DNA of 64,000 nucleotides from Xanthobacter dioxanivorans (lineage in GTDB: Bacteria > Pseudomonadota > Alphaproteobacteria > Rhizobiales > Xanthobacteraceae). Shown here in pieces: positions 53,098-61,226 of this stretch. Position 1 is the first letter of the stretch; each line of letters starts with the position of its first letter. Location: the NCBI RefSeq assembly GCF_016807805.1, contig NZ_CP063363.1:83893-147892 (forward strand), in the 5' to 3' direction. The translations under genes were made by a program, and so were the position numbers. The notes under the pieces were generated by a model that saw only the letters and a list, made by a program, of their open reading frames with translations, was not told the DNA's origin and ran no database searches.

Positions 53098-53147
53098 AAT
53101 TCCTGATCGATGGGTGCCTCAGTCCGGAGTTCGTCAGGTCTGCCTGA
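53094..53147 (+). pseudogene. DUF5615 PIN-like toxin, N-terminal remnant
   Basis: MKFLIDGCLSPEFVRSA is the start of DUF5615 (Mut7-C/PIN-like) toxins, with the first catalytic Asp, but a stop comes after 17 codons. The sequence to 53246 shows nothing more of the family. Confidence 0.6.
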
Positions 53148-53246
53148 ACGGTCCGCCCGGCATCGACCTCGGCCTCCAGTCCTGGCTGGTCACAGTCTTT
53201 CAATCGCGAAATGGCCGGTCATGTCCTGACGTCGGCCATGGGAACA

Positions 53247-54320
53247 TCAGTCAATAACGACCACCGGATGGCCCCGGTGCTGCGGCAGGCCGGGAAAGCG
53301 GGAATAGCAGATCCGATGGTTGGCAGCCCCGTTGGGCCGACGCGCGCCGTAGACGCTTTCCATGCTGAAAAATGTCTGTCCGTGAGGGTCGGTTGCAAAA
53401 CCGCTGTATCCATTCTGGATGAACCGGTGGACAATGCCCTCTGTCCTATCGACGTTGATGTAGCAGAGCTTGGCGCACTCTGTGACGAGTTCGTCGGCAG
53501 AGGGCCTCGCGGACGGGTTGTAATCAAGGCAGCGCTCGACGATCGCCTGAAGTTCGGATGCAAGAGGCCTGAATTGTGAGTTCGCGGTCATAAACGCTGG
53601 CCAGGGCGCCCGCGTGCGATTCTTGACATTGACGGCTGCATCGAGAAAGACGCCGAATGGATAATCGCCTGCGAGAATGCGAAACATCAAAGCGCCGAGG
53701 GACCAGATGTCGGCCTCTTTGCCGGGATTCTCACCCTTCCGACGGAACATCATTTCGGGCGCCATATAGGGCAACGCCCCTTTGATCGTGCCAGAGGTCG
53801 ATCGCGTCAGATCCCCGCCGTCTTGCGCAGCCAGGGCGAACACTTCTTCGGTTAGGGTAGCAATTCCGAAGTCCGTGATCTTCAGCTCGTGCAGATTGAC
53901 GCCCATCTCGACGATGATGTTGCTGGGCTTCAGATCACGGTGGACGACACCGGCGTGGTGAGACGCGGCCACACCCTTCGCCAGATGGCTCAGGACGCGT
54001 GCTCCCAAGTGCGGATCGACAGCCCCGAACCGTACAAGCTTTTCCTCTAAAGTTTGCCCTTCGACATATTCTTCGACCAGATACGGCAGATCACCTTCTT
54101 CGAAATAGTCATAGGTCTTGGCGACGTTATGATGATTGACGCGGGCCGCGATAACGGCGCTTTGGCTGAAGCGCTTCACCTGTTGACCCGGCTGCGGCGT
54201 CTTTACCGCGACATCGATGTCCAACAATGTGTCGCGCGCAAGATAAACGTCCTGCATGCCGCCGCGGCCGATGTGCCGGACAACTTTATAGCGGCCGGAG
54301 ACTACATCGCTCGGTTTCAT
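53247..54320 (-). CDS. serine/threonine protein kinase (kinase A)
   Basis: The 357-residue protein is a Hanks-type kinase: Gly loop YKVVRHIGRGGMQDVYLARD, catalytic Lys in DVAVKTP, catalytic loop GVVHRDLKPSNIIVE, DFG in LKITDFGIATLTEE, and APE in ALPYMAPEMMFRRKG. The C-lobe ends near RPSADELVTECAKL. About 70 further residues (RFIQNGYSGFATDPHGQTFF) form an unknown tail. There is no membrane helix, so it is cytoplasmic. It overlaps the preceding kinase gene in an ATGA and is the last gene of the phosphatase-kinase-kinase operon. All catalytic residues are present. Confidence 0.88.
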   Translation of the reverse strand: MKPSDVVSGRYKVVRHIGRGGMQDVYLARDTLLDIDVAVKTPQPGQQVKRFSQSAVIAARVNHHNVAKTYDYFEEGDLPYLVEEYVEGQTLEEKLVRFGAVDPHLGARVLSHLAKGVAASHHAGVVHRDLKPSNIIVEMGVNLHELKITDFGIATLTEEVFALAAQDGGDLTRSTSGTIKGALPYMAPEMMFRRKGENPGKEADIWSLGALMFRILAGDYPFGVFLDAAVNVKNRTRAPWPAFMTANSQFRPLASELQAIVERCLDYNPSARPSADELVTECAKLCYINVDRTEGIVHRFIQNGYSGFATDPHGQTFFSMESVYGARRPNGAANHRICYSRFPGLPQHRGHPVVVID

Positions 54321-55285
54321 GGCATCACCTCAGGCATCGATACATCGAATGTCACGAACCGCCGTGCTTGGCCCGCGTTGCCAAACGTTATGACGCAGCA
54401 GCCCGGAACGACATGGCCGACTCTTGCAGGGGTATTGTTGAGAAAGACGGCACCTGTCGCGCTGATCACGACGAACTCTGTGCCGTTGTATTCGATACCG
54501 ATAGAGCCAACTGGGCCGGCGTTCACATTGATCTTGCGATTCTTGCGATCGAGGTGGTGCGTCGTTCCGCCGAAGACAACGAGGGCGCGATGCTGATTTT
54601 CAAGAAGTTGCTGCTGCAGAACGAACTGCACCTCGGCCATGCTCGGCCTGTTGGCCGGACTATGGGCAAGACAACGATGCACGAGCGAAATCGTCGGCGC
54701 AGACAGGCCCGGCAAACCCACTGAGAGCGCCGGTAGAGAGATCGGCTGCGGCGGCTGTTGCGCGAGCTCTGTCGGGGCATCCGTGCTCAGCAGGGCCAAG
54801 GCTGTGGCGCCAAACGCGTAGGCGTCGATCGACGCGTCGAAACTGATCGTCTTGCCGCCCCAGAGCTCGGGCGCCATGAAGACGGGCGTTCCGATGATAC
54901 TTCTGGTCTTTGCAGCGTCCGACGATCGTGCCAACCCGAAATCGATGATCTTGATGACCCCTTCCTTGTCCAGGCGAATATTGTTCGGCTTGATGTCTCG
55001 GTGGATGACGCCGGCTTCATGAATATCGCGTAGCCCGCAGGCAATTTGCCACAGGGTGTGAATGTATTTGCGGTTCGGCTTGTACGAACCGATTTCGAGA
55101 TTCGCCCCGTCAATGTACTCCAGAACGATCGCGGTTTCGGGCTGGCGTCTGTCGGACAGTTGGACGACGTCATACAGCTGAACGAAGTGCTTCGAGCGCA
55201 GCTTCGCGAGAGCCTTCTGCTCGTCGAGCAATCTGCGCTGCTCTATTCCTTGTTGGAGGCGCTTGATGATGACGGGGCGGTTTAG

Positions 55286-56586
55286 CAGGCTGCTGAAAAA
55301 GGCGCTTTTCAACAGCGTGTTGGCGTGATTCCGTCCTCTGGTGAGGACGGAGTGGTTCGATGCGCGGAACGGACGAAAGAGCGGGATCGCTGTTCAGCTA
55401 CGTCGACTTGGAGAGCCGGATCCCACCGAAGCACCCGCTGCGGGCGATCCGCGCGATCGTGAACGAGGCGCTTTCGACGCTCGATGCCGACTTCGCCGGG
55501 CTCTATTCGCGGATCGGCCGTCCCTCGATCCCGCCCGAGCAACTGCTCCGGGCGATGCTGCTGCAACTGTTCTACGCGATCCGCTCGGAGCGGCTTCTGG
55601 TCGAACGGCTCGACTTCGATCTGTCGTTCCGCTGGTTCGTCGGGCTCGGCATCGACGATCGCGTCTGGGACGCCTCGACCTTCTCGAAGAACCGCGACCG
55701 TCTGCTCGACGGTGACGTCGCCGTCGCGCTGCTCGCCGCCATCCTCGATCGGCCGCAGGTGAAACGGCTTCTCTCGACGGAGCACTTCTCGGTCGACGGC
55801 ACGCTGATCGAGGCCTGGGCGTCGATGAAGAGCTTCCGCCCGAAGGACGTCGACGACGGACAGGATCCGCCGACGGGCAGCGGCTCGACCGGAGAGCACA
55901 AGCCCGGCCGCAACGGTGAAGTCGACTTCCACGGCGAGAAGCGGTCGAACGCGACGCATGCCTCGACCACCGATCCCGACGCGATGCTCTACCGCAAGAG
56001 CCCCGGCGCCGGCGCGGTGCTCTGCTACATGGGCCACGTCCTGATGGAGAACCGCAACGGCCTCGTCGTCGATGCCGAGACCACCCGCGTCTCCGGTCAC
56101 GCCGAGCGGATGGCGGCGGTCGAGATGATCAAGGGCGTCACTTCGGCGTCGGGCAAGCGGCACGTCACGGTCGGGGCCGATCGCGGCTTCGACACGCGGG
56201 ACTTCGTCGAAGACCTCCGGGAACTCGGTGCGACGCCGCACGTCGCCCAGAACACCGCCGGTCGACGATCGGCGATCGACGGCAGGACGACACGACACCC
56301 GGGCTACGCGGCGAGCATCAGGGTGAGGAAGCGGATCGAAGAGGTGTTCGGTTGGATCAAGGGCTCGGCCGGGCAGAGGAAGACGAAGGTCCGAGGGCTC
56401 GCCAAGGTGCGCTTCGCCTTCACCTTCGCGGCCGCCGCCTACAACCTCGTCCGGCTCCCCAAACTCATGGCGGCATGAACGAGGACGAGAGGCGGTCGGA
56501 CACTCCGATCCCCCGGCCGAGACGGCATCGAAGAGGATCCGCGACAGGTACGAAACCGCTCCGCAGAGGCCTATTTCATCACCCTG
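55286..56586 (+). mobile_element. IS5-family insertion in kinase B
   Basis: A 1301-bp element with inverted ends CAGGCTGCTGAAAAAGGC and CAGGGTGATGAAATAGGC (15 of 18 identical), flanked by a TTAG duplication (55282-55285 and 56587-56590). It carries one transposase gene, opposite in orientation to the kinase operon. Confidence 0.92.
55360..56478 (+). CDS. IS5-family transposase
   Basis: The 372-residue protein has the DUF772 N-terminal domain (GRPSIPPEQLLRAMLLQLFY, then FDLSFRWFVGLGIDDRVWDA and STFSKNRDRLL). A DDE core follows: HFSVDGTLIEAWASMKSFRP (first Asp), VGADRGFDTRDFVEDLRELG (second Asp) and the closing RIEEVFGWIKGSAGQRKTKV (Glu). The frame is intact and full length, so the element is probably still mobile. 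Confidence 0.92.
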   Translation: MRGTDERAGSLFSYVDLESRIPPKHPLRAIRAIVNEALSTLDADFAGLYSRIGRPSIPPEQLLRAMLLQLFYAIRSERLLVERLDFDLSFRWFVGLGIDDRVWDASTFSKNRDRLLDGDVAVALLAAILDRPQVKRLLSTEHFSVDGTLIEAWASMKSFRPKDVDDGQDPPTGSGSTGEHKPGRNGEVDFHGEKRSNATHASTTDPDAMLYRKSPGAGAVLCYMGHVLMENRNGLVVDAETTRVSGHAERMAAVEMIKGVTSASGKRHVTVGADRGFDTRDFVEDLRELGATPHVAQNTAGRRSAIDGRTTRHPGYAASIRVRKRIEEVFGWIKGSAGQRKTKVRGLAKVRFAFTFAAAAYNLVRLPKLMAA

Positions 56587-56657
56587 TTAGATGCGTGTCT
56601 ACGCATTCTATGATTTCGCCCATGCCACCGGCGGCTGTCCCTCCCGTGGGCGCATAC

Positions 56658-57764
56658 CTACCGGCTATCGTCATCGCTGTCCCTTGCGTCCGTGGATTTT
56701 TCAATCTGGATTTCGAGTTGAACGTCGTCCTTCGGAGGCCTGATGCCCTGCCCCGTCTTTTTTGACGGCCGACGTCCGCCCTTACGCTCCTTCCGGTATC
56801 CGCCCGGCTTTTCGACATTCATTGCGGGCGGGTTGGCCTCCGGGGCGGCAACGGCCAGGGGCCGTGGCGTTTCGCTGATCTCGCGGACCCAAGTGACCGC
56901 CATCGTGCCGAACGGGTCCCACAGTTGGACGCCCCCGTCTTGGCCTCTTGCACTCGGCATTGACAGCGCCTGTAAATCGACAAGCGCCATGGAGGCGTTG
57001 TCATGACCGCCACACCAACGCGCCAGGGCCGACAATCTGTCGGCCGCAGCCTTTGAGTCCGGTGCGTGGAAGAGAACGCTGGCGAGTGTATCTGCGTCGA
57101 TGTAGTGGATCCCATCCGTCGTGAGGGCCAGTTCGATGGCGCCTGATGGAACGGTCCTGATATGCGGGCGCATGCCTGCGCCCATCCCGACGAACTGAAG
57201 AAGTTCGCGACCGGTACCGCCGACAGCTTCTTCGAGGGAATCGTCCACTGTCAGGCGTTCAACCTTCGCACCCTTGCCGCACGCATAAATTCGGCTATCG
57301 CCGAGATTGATGATTACGGGGGATGCTCCTGCGTCGAAGAGCACAGCTGAGAACGTGGCCCCTCCTCGCCCGCCGGCGAACGCATAGACCGCGTCATTGG
57401 CATGGGCGATAGCGGCGACCGCGCGTCGCTCCAATCCTTGGTGCCTGTGACGCACCAAGGCGTAGAAGAACGACGATATCGCCAAGGTGGCACATTTCGC
57501 GCCATCCCTCATCCCGCCCATGCCATCGGCGACCACAACCGCGACAACGGGCTGGCTGCTGTGCTTCGCGCTAAGGCGCAGGGCCGCGACCCGATCCTGA
57601 TTTTCCTCTCGCTGCAGACCGATGTCGCTGGCGAGGATGGCCGGAAAATCGAAGCATTGGTTCTGGGCCCGCTCGGGAACAGGTCTGGACAACCAGGTTG
57701 CCACCGTTTCCTGAAAAGCGTCGCCGCGACTGGCTGATGGCGAGTCCGAACTGCTCTGCGTCAT
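56658..57764 (-). CDS. PP2C-family protein phosphatase
   Basis: The 368-residue protein is a metal-dependent Ser/Thr phosphatase. PPM motifs are in order: SDIGLQREENQDRVAALRLS (Arg and Asp), VVVADGMGGMRDGAK, GGATFSAVLFDA, PVIINLGDSRIYACG, LALTTDGIHYIDADTL and GGHDNASMALVDL. The metal-binding Asp residues are all present. The C-terminal ~90 residues are a basic, probably disordered tail (KPGGYRKERKGGRRPSKKTG). It is the first gene of the minus-strand operon, and kinase B starts inside its end. It would reverse phosphorylation by the two kinases. Confidence 0.9.
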   Translation of the reverse strand: MTQSSSDSPSASRGDAFQETVATWLSRPVPERAQNQCFDFPAILASDIGLQREENQDRVAALRLSAKHSSQPVVAVVVADGMGGMRDGAKCATLAISSFFYALVRHRHQGLERRAVAAIAHANDAVYAFAGGRGGATFSAVLFDAGASPVIINLGDSRIYACGKGAKVERLTVDDSLEEAVGGTGRELLQFVGMGAGMRPHIRTVPSGAIELALTTDGIHYIDADTLASVLFHAPDSKAAADRLSALARWCGGHDNASMALVDLQALSMPSARGQDGGVQLWDPFGTMAVTWVREISETPRPLAVAAPEANPPAMNVEKPGGYRKERKGGRRPSKKTGQGIRPPKDDVQLEIQIEKSTDARDSDDDSR

Positions 57765-57852
57765 CTAGTCGACTCGTCTCCCGCGCTTGGCGTTGAGGTC
57801 ATCTTGGCAAGCATACGATGAAGCACACCGGTGTCGTGCCATGGCCGACGGC

Positions 57853-58176
57853 TCAGGCGAGGACCTTGAGCCCATGTTTTTGGACGACGGTGAGCAGCTT
57901 GAGCGCCATCCCACTGGGTCGTTTGGCACCGGTCTCCCACTTCTCGACCGTGCTCTCACTCGTGTTCAGATACCGGGCAAACACCGGCTGGCTGACATTG
58001 TTTGCCTCGCGGAGCTGCTTGATTTGCGCGGGCTCTATTTCGGCAGGAATGACCAGGTGGCGAGCGTCGAAGTCGCGCATCGTAGCCTTATCGAACGCGC
58101 CGACCTTGTGAAGCATTGCCGCAGACGAGTGGATCGCCTCGGAAATATCGCTCTTGAACCTACTTTTCGTTGCCAT
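57853..58176 (-). CDS. HigA-like HTH antitoxin, second pair
   Basis: The 107-residue protein carries a C-terminal Xre-type HTH: IKQLREANNVSQPVFARYLN, then TSESTVEKWETGAKRPSGMA and LKLLTVVQKHGLKVLA. It shares the SQPVFARYLN core with the antitoxin at 11876-12193. It overlaps the upstream toxin gene by 17 bases. Probable antitoxin and autorepressor acting at the palindrome 58550-58564. Confidence 0.8.
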   Translation of the reverse strand: MATKSRFKSDISEAIHSSAAMLHKVGAFDKATMRDFDARHLVIPAEIEPAQIKQLREANNVSQPVFARYLNTSESTVEKWETGAKRPSGMALKLLTVVQKHGLKVLA

Positions 58177-58540
58177 GACAAATCTCCGTCAGATCCTTGT
58201 CTTCCAGAAGCTGCGCAACCTGCTTTTCGTCCAGCATGGCGTAGCTCTTTGCGAGGGCGCGGAAGTCCTCTAGTTCGTCGTTCTCAATGTTGGCCCGATC
58301 CTTCTTCGCGAATAAATATTCGTAAATCCAATATCGGCCGCCCTTCGCAAGGATGATGCTCCGGTGCATGTTCTTGTTCAGGCGTTTCTTGAAGACACCA
58401 CCACCCAGGTCATCGGCCTGGCCTTTTATAACGTCCTGAATCGCCTCGCACAGTTCGTCATCTTTGATGCGGGCCTTACGCGCCGCCTTGGAAAACCAAG
58501 CGGTCTTGAACGCCCGCGTGGTTTCTACAGCATCGCTCAT
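58160..58540 (-). CDS. RelE/HigB-like toxin, second pair
   Basis: From ATG 58540 the product is 126 residues. It shows the family pattern KTAWFSKAARKARIKDDELC, then DDLGGGVFKKRLNKNMHRSI, RYWIYEYLFAKKDRANIEND and a C-terminal helix. The basic strand residues and FAKKD motif match HigB-like mRNA interferases. An alternative GTG start at 58555 would add five residues but lies inside the operator palindrome. The pair is separate from the kinase operon, whose start is about 90 bases beyond it. Confidence 0.78.
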   Translation of the reverse strand: MSDAVETTRAFKTAWFSKAARKARIKDDELCEAIQDVIKGQADDLGGGVFKKRLNKNMHRSIILAKGGRYWIYEYLFAKKDRANIENDELEDFRALAKSYAMLDEKQVAQLLEDKDLTEICHGNEK

Positions 58541-58549
58541 GTGCTCATG

Positions 58550-58564
58550 TAGCACCTGGTGCTA
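58550..58564 (-). promoter_or_regulatory. operator palindrome of the second HigBA-like pair
   Basis: TAGCACC-T-GGTGCTA is a perfect 15-bp dyad immediately upstream of the toxin start; an overlapping GTGCT...AGCAC dyad covers 58541-58555. 58565-58927 shows no recognisable gene. Confidence 0.6.
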
Positions 58565-58927
58565 TGGATTTCAAGGGAACAGGCACGCCCCGGCCGCATT
58601 CTTGACGTTGCAGAATCGAGTCTGAACTGCCGCTGGACCTCGGAGTGCGCGAGAAGCCTCTCGGCGATATGGAATATCCGCCGATTCCTGCGATACCGCA
58701 GAGGGCGATCCGAGGGCTCACCCTTTCCATTTGTGTCGCCTCTCAGTGATCGGAGGTTGCGCTTCCGGGATATCGTGACAGTCTGACCCCGGCGACCGCA
58801 GGCCCAACGACAAGAACCCGCTATCGCTCTTCAGCTGGCGTGCGGCCCCTTGAGCTCAACGAGGCACTTGCGGAACCAGTGGCTCAGCATGTCGTCCTGA
58901 CCATAGGCGGGTGGCCAGGAGAATTCA

Positions 58928-59533
58928 TCAATCGGACTTCGGCCGGCTGCCGCCGATACCGGACAAATCGATGCGGATGCCCGCATTGTTCGGATCGACA
59001 GGTTCTGGGCGAGCCGGTCCCGCGGTTTCGGCCGTGGCCGCTTCGTTCCGATCCGCGTCCGCCGGCGCCGGGACGGCGAGTTTCACGTCGCCGGGATCGG
59101 GTTCGCTGAACACCGCCTTGCCCTCGAAATTCCCGGTCTTCCAGGCATCGATCGCATCTTCGAACGCCTCGTCGACGGCGTTGCCGTACCATTTGGTGAC
59201 GATCCGATAGACCTTGGCGAAGAGCTTCGTGCCCATGCGGATATTGGCACAGGCGTCGACCAGATCAGGCTTCAGCTCCGAGACGTCGGTCACGCCGAGC
59301 CCGGCCGGGTATTGCGTGATGCCGACACGCACGACGGCCTTGCCGACATGCTGGCGGACGACTGCCATGGCATCCTCCGCCGTACCCGGCCGCGGAACGA
59401 GCACGACGCGGTTCCCGGACCGAACGGTGACCGCCAGCGGATCCGGCGAGCCCGCCGACGCGATGAACTTCTCGACGATCGCCGGCTTGAGGCCGGGATC
59501 GGCGCATTGCTGGATGAGGGCGGCGTCGACCAT
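58928..59533 (-). CDS. traH: conjugal transfer protein TraH
   Basis: From ATG 59533 the protein has 201 residues: DAALIQQCADPGLKPAIVEK, then RVGITQYPAGLGVTDVSELK and NIRMGTKLFAKVYRIVTKWY, followed by a Pro/Ala-rich tail. The sequence and its position after traB match TraH of the traAFBH operon of Ti and pNGR234-type plasmids. Its molecular role is not well defined. It is the last gene of the operon. Confidence 0.8.
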   Translation of the reverse strand: MVDAALIQQCADPGLKPAIVEKFIASAGSPDPLAVTVRSGNRVVLVPRPGTAEDAMAVVRQHVGKAVVRVGITQYPAGLGVTDVSELKPDLVDACANIRMGTKLFAKVYRIVTKWYGNAVDEAFEDAIDAWKTGNFEGKAVFSEPDPGDVKLAVPAPADADRNEAATAETAGPARPEPVDPNNAGIRIDLSGIGGSRPKSD

Positions 59534-59546
59534 GGGAACTCCCTGT

Positions 59547-60697
59547 TCATCGGTTGAATGCGGTGACGAGCGGAACGTCGAACAGCCGCGCCCAGGCGAT
59601 CGTGCTGGCGTTCTGGATGTCGATGATCGAGGTGCCGACGGTCCACCAGCCATTGCCGGTGGCGACGATCGCGTCCGGCCGATGCAGCATCGACTGCAGG
59701 ATGGGCCAGACGACGAGCTGCTCGTAGCAGATCAGCGGCGCGATCCGCCGGCCGGCGAGTTCGACGGTCGGGTTGGCGAAGAGATGCGCCCTGGCCCCTC
59801 CATCCTGTCCCAGCCAGCGCCGCCACGGCTGCCACATGGAGACCGGAACCGGCATGCGCTCGCGATAGAGGATGCCGGCGTCCCGCGCCGAGATCGCGAC
59901 CAGGACGTTGTCGTAGCCCTGCGGATCGATGACGGCCGCACCGGCGATCACGGCGATGTCGCTACTTGCGAGCGCGTCACGCCACAGCCGCTCGACGCTC
60001 GGCGTCCAGAACCCGAGCGCGCTTTCAGGGAGCACCACGATCGTGGCGCCCTGCCCTCCAGCCCGCGTGACCGAAGTGATCAGGTCGCGCTGCCGCGCGA
60101 GCGTGCCGTCGCGTCCGAGGCTCTGGCCCATGTCGAGGTCGACGCCCCGGAACCTGTCCGGGAGCGGCGGCGCCGTCCATGTCGCGGCCGACCATAGCCA
60201 GATCCCGCCGAGCAGGATTGCGACCAACGGCCAAGCTCGCGTCATCATCATGATGAGGCCGACCACCGCGGCCGTCAGTCCCAGCCAGCCCCATCTGGGA
60301 AACAGCACGCCGGCGGCCGTCAGCGGGTGCGCCCAACCCACGATCCCGAAGGGCGGCACCGCCATCAAAGCAGCCGCCAGCGCAAACCTCGCCGCCCTCC
60401 CTCCGGCCGGCTTATCCAGAGCAGCCCGTGGATGGCAACGAAGGCGAGCGACGCGACGAGCCAGAGGAACAGGCCGGGCCAGATGTCCGAGCCATAGAAG
60501 TTCGCGACGCCCTGCGGCAGGCCCCGCGACGCCGCGAGAAAGTAGGCGGCCGCGACCAACGCCGCGATGGTCCGCCTGCGCGCCAAAGCCCACAGTGCCG
60601 GAAACAGCATCGCGAGCGGCAGCGTCAGCGGTTCGCCGCTCCAGCCGATGACGCCGACCAGCGCCGCGATCAGGATCAGCAGCAGAGCCCGCGCCAT
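59547..60697 (-). pseudogene. traB: conjugal transfer protein TraB, frameshifted
   Basis: The N-terminal frame starts at ATG 60697 (ARALLLILIAALVGVIGWSG) and encodes several membrane helices up to HGLLWISRP. The remainder (GGRAARFALAAALMAVPPFG onward) is in another frame and includes a nitrilase-like domain (GATIVVLPESALGFWTPSVE, then IAPLICYEQLVVWPILQSML) ending DVPLVTAFNR. The break lies within 60391-60412. One base would join the halves into about 380 residues. TraB-type proteins combine membrane helices with a C-N hydrolase domain and boost transfer. Confidence 0.8.
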
Positions 60698-60698
60698 C

Positions 60699-61226
60699 TT
60701 ACGGCTCGAAGGTGAGGAGCGGATGCGCGCGGCCGAGCACACCGCTGGCCGGGATCGGCCCGAAATACCGTGAGTCATAGGAGCCCGCGAAATCGGAGTG
60801 GAGGAACAGGGAACCGGGCGAAACCGGCCCACCCGAAAAGGCCGTGAGCGCCCTGCCCGCGGCGTCGGTCGGCCGAAGATCGGAATGGGGAAGCGGATGG
60901 CCATCGATGGAAACGCCGGCGCCGATCGCGATCGCCTGCCCTTCCGTCGCCACAACCGTCTTGATCAGCGGGCTGAACCAGCCTGGGCAGAGGCCGCGAC
61001 CGAGATAGCCGCGCTCGCGCGCCAGGCGGAACGCAGCGCTGTCGGGCGGGCAGATGAAGACGAGATCACCCATGGCGGGCGGTCCGTCGAGGGGCTCGAT
61101 CCGCCAGAGCCCGAGCGGATAGCTGCGCGTGAGATTGAGGCGCAAGCCGGCGAACCACGCGGTGCCGGCCAGCATGATCAGAGACGCGACCGCGGCCGGC
61201 ACAATGAGGATGGCGCGCCGCCTCAC
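60699..61226 (-). CDS. traF: TraF conjugative transfer peptidase (S26 family)
   Basis: The 175-residue protein resembles signal peptidase I and RP4 TraF. It has an N-terminal membrane anchor (AILIVPAAVASLIMLAGTAW), the likely catalytic Ser in NLTRSYPLGLWRIEP, and the Lys in WFSPLIKTVVATEGQ. The C-terminal region (LFLHSDFAGSYDSRYFGPIP) is typical of the family. RP4 TraF cleaves and cyclises the TrbC pilin, and a trbC is present at 43370. ATG overlaps the traA stop (ATGA), and traB starts one base after its stop. Confidence 0.9.
   Translation of the reverse strand: MRRRAILIVPAAVASLIMLAGTAWFAGLRLNLTRSYPLGLWRIEPLDGPPAMGDLVFICPPDSAAFRLARERGYLGRGLCPGWFSPLIKTVVATEGQAIAIGAGVSIDGHPLPHSDLRPTDAAGRALTAFSGGPVSPGSLFLHSDFAGSYDSRYFGPIPASGVLGRAHPLLTFEP

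Larger units (their letters stand above)
54317..56674 (-). pseudogene. FHA-tailed serine/threonine kinase (kinase B), split by an IS5-family element
   Basis: The gene starts at ATG 56674 (MTIAGRYAPTGGTAAGGMGE), is interrupted at 56586/55286, and continues NRPVIIKRLQQGIEQRRLLD to the stop at 54317. The IS sits between the Gly-rich loop and the catalytic Lys (VIIK). Further motifs are AGVIHRDIKPNNIRL, IKIIDFGLARSSDA and GTPVFMAPELWGGK. The last ~90 residues (GIEYNGTEFVVISATGAVFL, then GHVVPGCCVITFG) resemble an FHA or similar beta-sandwich. Removing the IS and one TTAG copy restores an uninterrupted frame of about 348 residues. The ATG overlaps the phosphatase gene by 17 bases. Confidence 0.85.
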
